A DNA stretch of 64,000 bases from Camelus bactrianus (GCF_048773025.1 NC_133575.1:72632537-72696536), one strand, 5' to 3'; positions 36,776 to 48,000 are shown, counted from the stretch's first letter. Notes: a model not told the origin generated them from the sequence alone. Translations and numbers: made by a program.

Positions 36776-36987
36776 TTAAAGTGCAGAAGGTGAAGGGCTG
36801 TTGTTAGTTAGAGTTCTTCCAGAAGACAATTCTGTCTCAAACAGAGTTTGGTTCTTATGAGAGGTTAACTTCTCAGCACGAATATGACACTGTGGAGCTA
36901 ATCGTCGGTTTTCCTCTTTCCTGAAGGATCTTTCATCCACAGCGGAACTTTTTCCTTTTTCTTTCAAACTACATTCGGTTGTAGTCC
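36776..36987 (-). CDS. Exon-like open frame, 69 codons plus split codon, minus strand (uncertain)
   Basis: Product not recognised. Read on the minus strand, a good-looking splice acceptor (gatctgtctttcctgcag, ending at 36988) is followed by two bases of a split codon and 69 open codons to a TAA at 36776-36778. There is no ATG at the start, which is normal for a terminal exon. The peptide is hydrophilic and rich in Ser, Lys, Glu and Arg (SLKEKGKSSAVDERSFRKEE) and ends NNSPSPSAL. It keeps several CpGs in an otherwise CpG-poor region. It may be a terminal coding exon, an exonic fossil or chance. Its stop lies 5 bp from the stop of the plus-strand frame, and at most one of the two is likely to be real. 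Confidence 0.33.
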
Positions 36988-36994
36988 CTGCAGG

Positions 36995-37369
36995 AAAGAC
37001 AGATCCCTGTTGATTGTCCTTAGCTCAAGGAAAAGAGTTTAATCTTTATTTATAGCATTTCTTAAGTACTCATAGGAAACAGTGGGGTTAGGGTTTTAGC
37101 TAAGACCTAAGGCCTATCCATGGTATATAGAAATAAGGCAAACTTTGCATCCTTGAGAAATTTGTATTCTAAAGGATAGATCTAATGCTCTTTGAAATTG
37201 TAACTATTGAAAATTAAAAACTCAAAGAAACAGCATCTGAGAAATGAATGCTTGGCAATGCATTTCACTGGTCTACTGAATAGAATCCTAGTACTGTAGG
37301 TACTTACATGGAAACATACACAGCTCACGTTGTAGCAATTTTGAGTTTGCATTTTTCCAATATTGCAAA
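36995..37369. other. Single-copy DNA
   Basis: About 375 bp with no recognised element. Confidence 0.4.
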
Positions 37370-37537
37370 AGAGTGGTTCTCAGCCTTGACTGCACATTAG
37401 TATCACTTGGGAACCTTTAAAAACTCGTATAGACTTTATCTCCACAAATCTAAAATCTCTGGGATTTCTCATCATATTTCTTTCAAATTTGTATCATCAG
37501 GTGATACAAATGTGCACCCAAGTTTGAGAACCAGTAT
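37370..37537 (+). mobile_element. MER5A-type non-autonomous hAT element
   Basis: Runs from agtggttctcagccttgact to aagtttgagaaccagt. The ends form inverted repeats (agtggttctca against actggttctca) and the inside reads gcacattagtatcacttggg and atctctgggatttctcatc. At 168 bp it is close to the usual 180-190 bp. Non-coding hAT-Charlie relic. Confidence 0.88.
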
Positions 37538-38104
37538 TACAAACGATACCTGCCTCATAGACTAGAACCACATTATACAGGTTAGACAATACGTGACAGG
37601 AGAATCAGTCATGTCAGTGGCCAAATAATCATAATCATGCCAGTTTCTTGACCAGTTTCATGGACTTCTTGGTTGTTTTATGAGTTAGTTTATAATTGAT
37701 CATCTGAGAGATTTAAAACTCAGCTATAATAACAAATTAGATACTGGTCACCAAATTCAAAATTTGTGGAGAAACCCTACTAACCTTCTTAAGGAAAGAA
37801 TAATATCTCTTTCACTAGGCATGCTAAAAAGTCCTAAGGTGAGAGGAGTAATTTCATTTTATTCTCAAACACTTTAAGTGATCTTTCATCCATCAATAGG
37901 CCATCTGAATCTGAACCTCCAAGCATGTTTATTAAACAGAAAGATTCTTTAGATCATCTGGATTAGAATCTCTGGGATAGGCCAGAGTATACCCGAGCAG
38001 GACCCTGTGTGGCCTTCCAGGATCAGACCTCTCCCCCGTATCCTCTGCTGCAGCTTCTCTCTGAAGTACCCACATAATAGTATCTCATGTATGTTTCCTG
38101 GGTT
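37538..38104. other. Single-copy DNA
   Basis: About 0.57 kb. A frame beginning at 38007 runs into the LTR-like segment that follows. Nothing else recognised. Confidence 0.4.
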
Positions 38105-38330
38105 TTTCAGATGCTTAAAACCACCACAAAGGGAAGAAATGAACTACTTGATGACTGGGAGCACATGGCCCCAGACTTTCTGGCGCCTAGTGGTGGATCG
38201 TGTTGACTGCCCTATTCCCTGAACATCAACCAATCAGAGAATTGGGCACAAGCTGATCACATAATCTGTGACCCTCACCTCCCTTACCTTTAAATATGCT
38301 TTGCTGAAATGCTTTGAGCATCTATTTTCC
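38105..38330 (+). mobile_element. Possible LTR fragment, fossil
   Basis: The order of segments (gaagaaatgaactacttgat, cctagtggtggatcgtgttg, caaccaatcagagaattggg, cacctcccttacctttaaat) resembles the U3 region of an old mammalian LTR. Only a fragment, with family and ends uncertain. Confidence 0.4.
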
Positions 38331-38384
38331 CTTTATAACAATTACCTAGTTTGGTCATCCATTTGTCTCTGTCATGCTTTAATA

Positions 38385-38485
38385 ACTAGTCCTCTTACCA
38401 GAATGTATGGTCTATGAGCAAATGGAATGTGCCAATTTCTAATGTATTCTTGTTGCTTAGAACATTGGCTGCAACACTCAAAATA
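38385..38485 (+). mobile_element. L2 3'-end remnant
   Basis: Weak L2-like order: cttaccagaatgtatggtct, atgagcaaatggaatgtgcc and gttgcttagaacattggctg. Diverged. Confidence 0.45.
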
Positions 38486-38489
38486 TGTT

Positions 38490-38524
<35 letters not shown>
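38486..38524. repeat. (TG)n microsatellite
   Basis: A TG run with one ta interruption near its start. Confidence 0.95.
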
Positions 38525-38525
<1 letters not shown>

Positions 38526-41226
38526 TAAGATTTTAAATGAATAAAAATGTGTGAAAAGCAGAAGTTAATGTGTTCTGTGGATAAAATACACAACAAGTGT
38601 TTATCTGTATCTAAACATATTCTTGAAAAAAATCAGTCTAATCACTATTTGGCATAGCTCATAATATATTGTAACCCTAACAATGTATTTTACTGTATTA
38701 TCTTTTCAGATGAAATACCAAATCAATTAACAACTGCTTCCTTTGACTTTGACTTTGACTCTATTGATCTAATTATGTTTTAAGCTTTCTTTATTTGATA
38801 TAGCTTTCAATATGCCCTAAAGGACATATGGTCTCATTAAAGGCTTTATTTTAAAGACCATCAGATATTTTTCCAGATTTTCTAGTCTCACTAAAAGTTT
38901 TGTTTTTGCTTTTAATCCAGCAAGCATTCCCCATTGATTAAATTCCATTTTCTTCTTACTCCTCCTTTACCCTACCCACTCCATCCTATAATTAACTTAG
39001 AAAGTTCCACTTCTGATACAGTGATAAGTTCTCAGATTATATTTCCCCACATTGAACTTATTTGGAAAGCTCTTTTTATTTCAAACTACTTTTCATTATG
39101 TGTTTTAATCACAATTAAATCTAACTGTGAATAAATGGAAAACATGTTCTGCCTTACTTATAAGAAGTGAATCTTTAAGATGACTCACAGGAATATACTC
39201 TTTAGAAAAGATTAAACACTTAACCAAAGGGAAATTTGTCTGTAAACTATAATCAAATTCCTGTGTTGTGTTTGAAGTTTGCAATTATATATTTCAAAAA
39301 ATATTTAGCATTTGTCTCATCATAATTATTTCTCAGATTGAATGGAAGGAGGGTGTGGAATGTGTCTGTTACTGAATGAATATTTGTTTTTAGACAGTGT
39401 ATAAGATTAAAAAAGACTATAAAACCAGCATTTCTTTAATGTATTTGTAGTTTCCCTGAAGATGCAAAAATAGTGTAAAAAATTATTTTGATTTAGCATT
39501 CCGTGCTAGTCATTATAAACAAGTATATATTTGAGAAATACCAGAATAGTATTTTAAATGATTGGCCCAGTTATAGACCATGCTGTGGACAGCATGTCCT
39601 CTTTTTGTAAACTAAGCTTTTCAATAAAGATGAAAAGGGTGCTTTTTGGAAAGAAAACATATATGAAGGTGGAGCAGTGCCAGCCTCCAAGTATTTATAA
39701 TTAAAAATGCAAACTAATTACTCCAGTATACCATTAAACAGCCTACATCAAACAGATAGCTTTAGTTGAGGAAACGAGCAAGGGAAACACACAAATAAGC
39801 AAACACCAAACTCATCATGGTGTTCCTTTAAAGGACTAAATCAAGCCCATGTGGCAGTAAAGATAGCCTGCTAGAACTGAATCAAGCGCACACATAGGAG
39901 CCATCAGGGTCTATGAAAGATTTCTTGCCGAGTTAGAAATTGTTGCCTACAAACTATTACAACCAGAACTGGAGCGAGGGCAGTAACTTTACTTGTCAAG
40001 AGGACTTCACTGGGAAAAGAAAACTGGGCCATACAATATTGAGTTGAATGCACCTAAATACACATTCTAAATGTATTTTTTACTATTTTAATTAAGTGAC
40101 AACGTCTTAAATGGAATGTCCATTCTGTATGTTTCACAGCGCTAATGTGATGATCATAGTTATTCCTTCCATGTTCTTCCTGTTTTCCCAAGCACACTTT
40201 TGAAGTTCTGTGAGAACCAGAACCAACTTAATGTGTTTTTAAGAAACAAATGACATATTTTATAGAACTATATCTAAAACATCACACTTTTGCCCAGATT
40301 GCCGCAAATAAAATACTTAGTTATCCTCAGAAGTTGAATCTTCTTTTTTTTTTTCTGGATTTCTGCATTCACCTATCTGTATCTATGTATCTAAACATGT
40401 CTATATCTGTATCTTTACATTATGTTAGAAGAATTCGTTGGAACAAAATTCCTTTATTTTACTTCACAAACAACAGTGGAAATAAACCACATGCATCTGT
40501 GTGTGATCATTTTTTGCCCGTTAGAAATTTCTGAGTGAGATTCTTCTTTGTCTTAAGGTATGCAAAGATTTGCCTCCTCAGAGTGTTATTTTATCCCATA
40601 TGTTTGTTCAATATCTTAATAAATAAGCTAGAGAAAAGTGGCTATTTCCTTCTGGTGTTTTTTTGTATATTTACAATATCAAATGTTTAATTAAATTATA
40701 ATTGTAAAAGTGGCAGCATGCATTTTATAAGAATTTAATTGCCATTTCCAGAAACTGTTCTCCTTATGTGATTTGCACATAAGCTAATCCCTCTCGTGAG
40801 TATTTGTAATCAAGGTCAGCAGTTTTGGAGGCATGCTTCTCTTTCTGTTTAGAAGCAGTCAGTGACTTTCTTCCTAATGTTACAAAATTCTTGAATTTAA
40901 AACAGAGTAGTAATTGAAACAGCCTGGAAACACTTACTCATTCAGTTGATGCAGGTTCACTGACACACTGTTGCTGCCTCTCTCCCACTAGGGATTATGT
41001 AAAGTGGAATTTTGTTACATGGAAAGTAATTCTCTCCACCAAAATAAGTTGGCTCTATTGAAAGTTTTTCTGATTTCTGCTAAGAAAAGGAGGTAGGGAA
41101 ACTATCTGCTACTTAAAGAACATGTAAACTAAGTTTCTGAGAATTACTGTCTTTGAAGCCTTTGTTGTTTTTGTTCTTGTTTTAGGGTATCAAATTTGAA
41201 TGTGTTTTACTTCTATTCTGTCAACC
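38525..41226. other. Longest single-copy stretch of the window
   Basis: About 2.7 kb, AT-rich, without any repeat I could name. Frames here (for example 40250-40534 plus, 94 codons) are short, lack domains and lie in AT-rich sequence. A small (ctttga)n-like run sits at about 38741-38761. Confidence 0.5.
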
Positions 41227-41253
41227 AAAAAAAAAAAAAAAAAAAAAAAAAAA
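41227..41253. repeat. A27 homopolymer
   Basis: Uninterrupted run of about 27 adenines at the left edge of an LTR-like segment. It could be the tail of a small retroposed piece or simple expansion. Confidence 0.95.
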
Positions 41254-41705
41254 GGAGGCTGCAAATAAGAAAAGGGTTTATTTGTGGTTTTAAGAATTGC
41301 AATTTGGGAGACAGAGATTCGAGTAAGACCAAAAGAATATTAAGAATATTCCACGGAAGAGGAAAAGTCAGGGGCTTAGAAAGGCAAAAGCCAGGAGGCT
41401 GTTCTCTTACACAAGAAAGGAAAGACTTGTTCTAAAGGAATGGCTGTAACAAGTTGTTTTAGGGTAAGTATCCTGTAAGTAGACAGACTATCATAAGTTG
41501 TTATAGGGTAAGGGTCTGATAAATATCTTGAGATTCTGGCAGATGTTCTGGTTGCCTTTATTAGGATAATAAATGGTCAGAAAGTCAGATTCCATCTAGG
41601 CTGAGACGTACCTAAGTCACACTTCCTCAGTGGTCTCCAGCTGCATTTTAGAAAGCTCTTTTAGCAATACTGACTCCATTTTGATTTTCCTTCCGCAATT
41701 CAGAA
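41254..41705 (-). mobile_element. Possible LTR-derived repeat, minus orientation, fossil
   Basis: About 450 bp with the feel of a reverse-complemented LTR: gggtttatttgtgg at the left (an AATAAA-like signal on the minus strand), gcttagaaaggcaaaagcca, gttgttatagggtaagggtc and actgactccattttgattt at the right. Family not identified; ends approximate. Confidence 0.4.
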
Positions 41706-41904
41706 ACTTAAAAAAATTTAATAAGTGGGTGCCAATTTTACACTTTGAAAGATGCTGGGTAAGCAATAGAATATAGAACTTTTAAACAACCCAGTTAATA
41801 GGCAGAAGGAAAAAAAAATCAGTTTTCAAAGTCAAATGATAACCAAAAATTGGAAATACATTTGCCATTTATTCCAAGCTCTCTCTTTACAAGTGTTAAA
41901 AAAA
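41706..41904. other. Short spacer
   Basis: Between two LTR-like segments; nothing recognised. Confidence 0.35.
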
Positions 41905-42300
41905 ATTATTTGGCACTTGTTAAAATGATAAAGAGGATTTTATTCAAGACTATTGTAATACCTGTCAGGACGGGTGAGGGGGTGGATATTGGTATACTGG
42001 TGGATAGATATTACTAAAAGGAATTCAAGGGTAGGAAAATTTTTGCTAAACTGACTTAGCAGGATTCTTGCTAAAACTGGGCTATGCAGACCAAAGAGAG
42101 GAAGGGAATCAAGACTGAGATCTAGTCAAAAAGAGGACTCAGAGAAGCCTGATTAAAGTTTGGTCAAGGAGAGAGTTTGTCAATAGGAAGAGAAAACAAA
42201 GGCACAGGATTCTTGTGGGAGATTGGAAAGCGACCTAATTGTAGATTCGAGTCACTTCAGATCTTCTTGTCAGCTTCTATTTCTTAAGGAATTTCCCATG
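41905..42300 (-). mobile_element. Possible second LTR-derived repeat, minus orientation, fossil
   Basis: Segments gataaagaggattttattca (minus-strand poly(A)-signal context), ctgacttagcaggattcttg and tcgagtcacttcagatcttc have the style of a reverse-complemented LTR. Different in sequence from the one at 41.25 kb. Family unknown. Confidence 0.4.
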
Positions 42301-43218
42301 CACTTATTGTTGATTTATTTGATATTGATCCTTTTTCTTAGATGTGTTTCAATAACATTTGAAGAACTGGACACAAAGGAAATTCAGGCCATGCATTCTC
42401 TAGTCTTCTATTCTAGGCCACTCCCAGAGTGCAATGAAATTTGATGCTTCCTTTCTTGGATTCTAAGTGTTCATATTCTTACCCAGTGGTGCCTGTAGTC
42501 AACTCTGTAAGTATCTGAAATTCTCCATAGATACCACTTGGCAACTGTAGACTTATCTGGCTACAGTTTTTTTATTTTCCTAATCCACTCAACTCTCTCT
42601 CAACTTTGAAATTGCCTATATTCTACCCAAAGAGACACATTTTTGTCCCCATTGGCACTTATAAACTTAATTTTATCATTTTCATTATATTTTTTCTTTC
42701 TTTTCTGTGTTTTTATTTTTTAATTAAATGAATCAGCACCTTGTTAACCTTAACACTGATGACCTTCTCACCCTCATATGTGTTTCTTCAAAGTTGAAGA
42801 GATACCTTGGAGTAAGAAGTCCTCCTTTATTATTGAAATTTCTATATTGCCTCCTTTATTTCCTCAGTTTTATTGCTATTCATTCATAAGACTCTGCAAG
42901 TACATGAATGAATAATCCATCATATGCCACAGGGATAGCCATACCTTACAAAGTTTGGAGCTTCACATCCTACTAACAATGCTTATCCCAAGTCACCTAG
43001 GGTTATTAACAATGTTGGGGGTGAAATGGCTCGAGACCCCTTTCTGAGAAACAGAGCCAGTCTGTCACAGTGAAGGTATGTAGAAATGGTACATTTTTCA
43101 AACAAGTAAGAAAAGTAGTTGTACCAGACTTTTTTTTTTTTTTTTTTTCTTTTCCTGCTAGCTCTCTGGGAAGGGGTCATGATGAGAATAGAATCTGTAA
43201 ATATGAAGTGCTTGGCTC
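42301..43218. other. Single-copy DNA with a T19 run
   Basis: About 0.9 kb, AT-rich. A 19-base T run (43130-43148) is the only simple feature. The frame at 43070-43411 owes its Phe run to that T tract and overlaps a longer frame, so it is not called. Confidence 0.45.
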
Positions 43219-43608
43219 TTGCTGGCAGTCTACATCAAGTTGGAATGGCAGACAAGAGTCCCAGTTGTTAGAAAAGTGTGTGATGTACCTCATTATGCCA
43301 TTACTGGTAAAAATTGTGTGTTTCTGCTGGTACTACAGAGACCTGACTGCACAACTGGTACTTCTCTGGAATGGGAGGCAAAGTACATCAAACAGACATT
43401 TGGGAATCTAAGAAGCAGATGGTATTATGTAGACAAAACAAATGATGAAGAATGTATTAATTTATGGACACTACAAAAATTAAATATCATTTTAAAAGAA
43501 TGCTACGGTAGACCTGGCCCAGAAAACACTCTATGTTGCCCTGAACGGCAGTTGCTGGTGGTCAGAAACTGGTGCCTAGGCATAATTTTAGGGGAGGAAC
43601 ACAGGTAA
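43219..43608 (+). CDS. Unrecognised 129-codon open frame (uncertain)
   Basis: ATG at 43219 to TAG at 43606-43608. It is the longest frame in the window that is neither low-complexity nor part of an identified repeat (the 135-codon frame at 1623-2030 overlaps a SINE). The peptide is mixed in composition, with several Cys and Trp residues (RPDCTTGTSLEWEAKYIKQT, RSRWYYVDKTNDEECINLWT, CYGRPGPENTLCCPERQLLV). No domain, signal peptide or membrane segment is apparent, although an internal stretch (NCVFLLVLQ) is hydrophobic. There is no clear splice context and no homologue I recognise. It could be a chance frame in a GC-richer patch, a gene or pseudogene fragment, or part of an unlisted mobile element. 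Confidence 0.25.
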   Translation: MLAVYIKLEWQTRVPVVRKVCDVPHYAITGKNCVFLLVLQRPDCTTGTSLEWEAKYIKQTFGNLRSRWYYVDKTNDEECINLWTLQKLNIILKECYGRPGPENTLCCPERQLLVVRNWCLGIILGEEHR

Positions 43609-44214
43609 TAGATGAGTGTACCTTGCCATACTCATCAATTGCAAACAAGAGAATTAAGTATTAAGTATATGACTTTCTTTTAAAATCATCTCCCGCCAAT
43701 GTATGAGAATCTAAACAGCAGTTTAGAGTATAAACTTTTGATTTTTTGAATAAATTCTTTCTATTGCTTTTAGAAAACAGAAGCCTTTATTTTATTTTAT
43801 TGTTATCTTTAAATCAGGTGAGAAAGCAGGGAGGTAGGGGAAAAATCTTATTTAAAAAACCAAACCAATCCAAACCTCCTTTGTCTGCACCTGCACCTCG
43901 GTGATGCCCAAAAAATGATTTATTTCAATTGGAAAAAAAACACATGTTTAATTTTTGTGTTTTGTTCATTATGGTATCTTGTTTGTAGAGCAAAATATTT
44001 ATTGACTAAATAATCGCTTTTCACACGTAAGCACTCAAAATATAGATTCCTAAACTCTGCCTCTCATGACTATCAGTACCATCACTGCCACCACTACCAT
44101 ACAACCATCAGGTAAATTTTTGCACCTGATTTCCCTTCTCTTTTGCTATTAAAAAAACATAAGTCAAAGCCTTCAGTTTTCTTGTCAGAGTTTTCCCTCA
44201 TAGAAAAATTTCTT
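43609..44214. other. Single-copy AT-rich DNA
   Basis: About 0.6 kb, nothing recognised apart from a small cca-rich patch near 44085-44110. Confidence 0.4.
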
Positions 44215-44300
44215 TCTACATTATGCTTAGCACAATACCTGGTATGCGGGAGGCACAAAATAAATAAATGTTTATTTGTCTGAACAGAATGATTGGATGG
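44215..44300 (+). mobile_element. L2/MIR-type 3'-end remnant
   Basis: The sequence attatgcttagcacaatacc, tggtatgcgggaggcacaaa and ataaataaatgtttatttgt matches the shared end of L2-like elements. Confidence 0.55.
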
Positions 44301-45736
44301 AAAATGTAAAAATAATTAATTGCTAAAACCATTACTGTTTCAATTTTTTTTTTTTTGGTAGATTTCCTCTGAAACTCCTAGCTAAGGCTCTACTGGAGAA
44401 CAAATTTACCTAACAGATCTAAAATAATTTTCCAATCATCACAAAGAAATGAAAGATCTTTTTGTATTAGAGTAGAAATTATTTCACTTTCCTTCTGTAC
44501 AAAAAATACATATTAAATCTACTCTAGCCTCTAGGATACCAAATGTCTAATTTGACAAATAAAAAATAATATTTGATTAATTATTGCAAAACTAACATTT
44601 ATTATTGTAAGATTAAAAAAATCACACTTTTAACCTGCAAATGTATTAACTTGTTTTAGTCAGAAATAAATAAACATGGAAGTGAATGTGTGGGGACTAA
44701 TAATTGGATATGAAGTCTTGCATTCACTTCTTTTTAGTTTTTACACATACACACCCCATTCCCTGAATGTATGGCTCCTTTTGACCTATAGCATTCATTT
44801 TTAAAAGGTTTAAAACAAAAATGCATGAAATGTAGAATTTCTTGCCTGCAGTTTTTACATCAAAAGAGACAGTGTGAGTAGGAGGTTCAGATATAGAAAG
44901 AAAGAATGCTGACTGTACATAGAAAGGAGTCTGAAAATATTTAGCTGTATCTTGGGGCTGAGAAAATAATAGTTTTCTGATTTTCATTTGCAAAATTTTT
45001 TGAACAAATACAATAGAAGGATATTTGGCAAAAGAAAGATAGTCGCTTTCTAACTTTCATATGAACAACTACTTATCTAGGCATAAAAATGTACAATTCT
45101 CAAACAATATTAGAATGAGCTCGGAGAAAACATCCAGTCTGAAAGCAGAAGTATTATTCACAATGAATTTTTGGCAGTTCTGTTCCAGTCTTTTCTGTTC
45201 TCACATATAGTCAGTTCTTGAGATTTAGACCCTGATTTATGAAGTCAGAGTGATTTGACCACTCATTTGGAAGAGAGTATAATAAAATACATTTTCTTTT
45301 GCTCCACTGCCCAAATGAACTAGCAAACCAAGTCTATGCACTTAAACTCCAGATTTACTCACATATAGAATACAAGTGTTATTTCTTGGGATCATATTAA
45401 ATACAAAATGAAATCCAACTTCAGCTTCATTGTCCACCATAATTAGTGTTTCTATGTAGAAATTCCCTCTAAGCATTTCTTGATGTATATGTTTTTCCAA
45501 ATCCTGAATCCCCAGAAAAACTGAGAAATTTGGAAAACAGGAAAAAGTCTTATAAATCTCCTATGAGAAGTAAAGCTTTGGAATTAACATAGAAATGTTA
45601 CATGTTCTAAGGTATCCACTAAAGTCAACTTGAAAGCAAGAAAAGGTGACACTGACTTGCTGAATTAATGTTAAATTCAATATTTACAGGAACACAGAAC
45701 ACATAGGCAAGAAGCAGTCTATCAGCCGAGGGAGGC
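44301..45736. other. Single-copy DNA
   Basis: About 1.4 kb, AT-rich. The minus frame 44724-44993 (89 codons) has no recognisable features. Confidence 0.45.
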
Positions 45737-46160
45737 TGAGATGGGGTTCTAGGAGGTGAGTGGCCCAAACGAAAAAATGCACAAGGAGTTGCCATACCGC
45801 CGGACAGACTTCAGCTGGAGACGCCATGGGTTAACAACACTTTATTGCCACAGGGAGGTGCACACCTATGATGTACCTGCCCTGCTTTTATCTGTTTTCT
45901 GTCAGCACATGTGCTATCTGAGTCTTTTTGTTCATTAGGCTTACAGAATAACTCTAGCACTTGCATACTTCTATTTTCTTTGCTCTTAATCTTATATAAT
46001 TGACGCAAGCGTGGAGCAATTATTTACTGCATACTACAAACATGCTCTGTAGTCGTGGCTTTGGGTCCCATGGCCTTAACTCATCTCAAGACCAGCTCAC
46101 ACAGTCACAGTCTAATCAATCAGTGTTGCTTATAGCTGTCGTCATGTTATAAATGTATAC
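45737..46160 (-). mobile_element. LTR of an endogenous retrovirus, minus orientation, CpG-retaining, fossil
   Basis: Read on the minus strand, it ends in ccccatctca (CA end at 45737). An AATAAA poly(A) signal (tttatt at 45841-45846 on the plus strand) lies in ctgtggcaataaagtg. A TATA-like cagataaaagcagg is upstream of it, and tgacgcaagcgtgg lies near 46000. The U5-side stretch keeps many CpGs (about 45768-45825). The outer U3 end and target duplication are unclear. It looks younger than the MaLR LTRs. No internal region is attached. Confidence 0.5.
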
Positions 46161-46664
46161 CTGTTGCCTTGTCTTTTACTAAGAGTGAATCATTCTTGCA
46201 AATAAAATAAATGTATGTGCATAATATACTTTACACAAACCCTGTAAGTAAGTTTCCAAGAAATACATTTTGGAAGTAAAATACACCCTCAAATTGGCAA
46301 TGTTGACAAATGATTCCATGTAGTGCTATTAACCCTGACAAGAAATTTGAATTTTCAGTTGTTTTAATATTACTCAATAACGTTTGCTGGTTTCCCAGTG
46401 TTTGACTATTTTCAATAGGCCACAGTTCTTTGTAAATAATTTATCAGAAGAGGTGCAAAGAGGAGATATGAGTGTTGCTGTGGAATACTTTGTAATAAGA
46501 TCAGAAACTGATTAAATCTGAATTAGCAAAAACCATGTTAATATCAACTACAAAATTAAAATCAGGGCAAACATAATGTTTATATCATTTGAAAGGAAAT
46601 GTGTATATCTGAAGTAAAATGAATTCTAATGACCAGCTGGAAGATACTGTGCATGCATTCTTTT
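46161..46664. other. Single-copy DNA
   Basis: About 0.5 kb, AT-rich; nothing recognised. Confidence 0.4.
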
Positions 46665-46870
46665 TTTCGATTCTTATTTTTTATTGAAGTATAGTTGATT
46701 TATAATGTTAGTTTCAGGTGTACAGCAAAGTGATTCAGTTATACATATGCATACATATTTTTTTTCAGATTCTTTTCCATTACAGCTCATTACAAGAAAT
46801 TGGATATAGTTCCCTGTGCTATATAGTAGGTCCTTGCTGTTTATCTATTTTATATATAGTAGTATGTATT
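46665..46870 (-). mobile_element. Very short 5'-truncated L1 3' end
   Basis: Only about 200 bp of an L1 3' UTR: a T-rich tail, then attgaagtatagttgattta, gtgtacagcaaagtgattca, ggatatagttccctgtgcta and ttatctattttatatatagt. Little diverged from the expected sequence, so probably among the younger insertions here. Confidence 0.9.
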
Positions 46871-47111
46871 TAACAACTCAACCAATGTCAATGCAAAATG
46901 AAATAAAATTTTCTGTCTGGAATGATTGCAATGAGACGAAGATCAAGTCTATAGAACAGAGCAATGTATGCTTTGTGTATTTTAAAATTTCATATTAAGA
47001 ATAACTTTTAAATATTAAATATTTTCTATATGATCTTTGATATTTTGAGTAATTTTTATTTGGCATTTATTTTGTATTATAAAATATAAAAAGAGGAAAC
47101 ATTATCATGTC
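46871..47111. other. AT-rich spacer
   Basis: About 240 bp with nothing recognised. Confidence 0.35.
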
Positions 47112-47281
47112 TATATTAGGAAGATGTTTGCTTGTATTGTTTGTTTTCTGAGGATGAGGTGCTTAGATTTCTTCATTGATTTCTGCTTGGAGGCCGTACC
47201 AGGGATTGAACCTGGGACCTCTTGGGTACTGTGCATGTGCTCTAACACATGAGCTACATTCTTTATATTAGGAAGATGTTT
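47112..47281 (-). mobile_element. tRNA-derived SINE with perfect 18-bp target-site duplication
   Basis: The same 18 bases, tatattaggaagatgttt, occur at 47112-47129 and 47264-47281 and bracket the insert. Read on the minus strand, the insert begins with a tRNA-like head carrying an A-box-like tagctcatgtgttagag and a B-box-like ggttcaatccc. After the head comes a roughly 65-bp unique 3' part (gcctccaagcagaaatcaat onward) ending in an A-rich but not pure A tail. The Vic-1 copies at 1.6 and 61.3 kb have a tail right after the head, so this copy is of another SINE subfamily or is a chimera. Confidence 0.88.
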
Positions 47282-47769
47282 TTACATGTTATTGAAGTAT
47301 ACAACCTTGTCATAATAGATTGGATCACGATAATAAAGCATGCATTTATCATTTTAACTTTTTCTATGAAAAATGCATCTGGAACTTTAAGTGTAAATTT
47401 ATCATAGAAAAAAATAATTCACTGTTTATTATTAAGATCATTTACTATTATTAAAAACATGTAAATAAGATGTTAGAAAAATACAGAATAACTCATGATT
47501 TTAAGTATTCCCAAGAATTCACAGGAATTCAGATTTCTCCTTCCTAAGTCTCAAAGATTTATTTGGAATCTAGAAACATTCACTATAATCATTTTCTTAC
47601 CTTCCACATAAGCACTCATTCTTAATGCTTTACTTTCTTACTTAATATGTCAAAGGTAACTGAAAATCATTATAATTTTGAAATGTGGATTTCCACCTTT
47701 GAGCCAAGAGATGTGCTTTGGCCTCAATCAATATAACATGTCCAAATTCACAGTTTTAATGGAGGAGAA
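47282..47769. other. Single-copy DNA
   Basis: About 0.49 kb, nothing recognised. Confidence 0.4.
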
Positions 47770-48000
47770 GCAAATATTTATTAAGTATCTACTAAATGCT
47801 AATCACTGTGCTTGGTATTTTTATATGTTCTTCTGGTAATCCTCACAAAATTTTTCAAGTTATAGGTATCATTATTCACACTTTATAGATAAGAAAACTC
47901 TTAGACACATTGAGTGACATGCCTTAGACAACTCAACTAGTAAAAAGGGATTTGATTCAAAATTATATGGCAACTAACCCTTAAATGTACTTTCCAAAAG
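47770..48000 (-). mobile_element. MIR SINE
   Basis: Minus-strand MIR: aatatttattaagtatctac, tgctaatcactgtgcttggt, ctttatagataagaaaactc and gagtgacatgccttagacaa, in order. Confidence 0.75.

Noticed and set aside
38007-38222. 71-codon frame in a GC-richer patch
   Set aside because: It runs across the edge of an LTR-like segment and has no recognised protein features. The internal tttttcag could be an acceptor, but nothing supports an exon.
43070-43411. 113-codon plus-strand frame
   Set aside because: Its middle is a Phe run from a T19 tract and it overlaps the longer, more complex frame at 43219.
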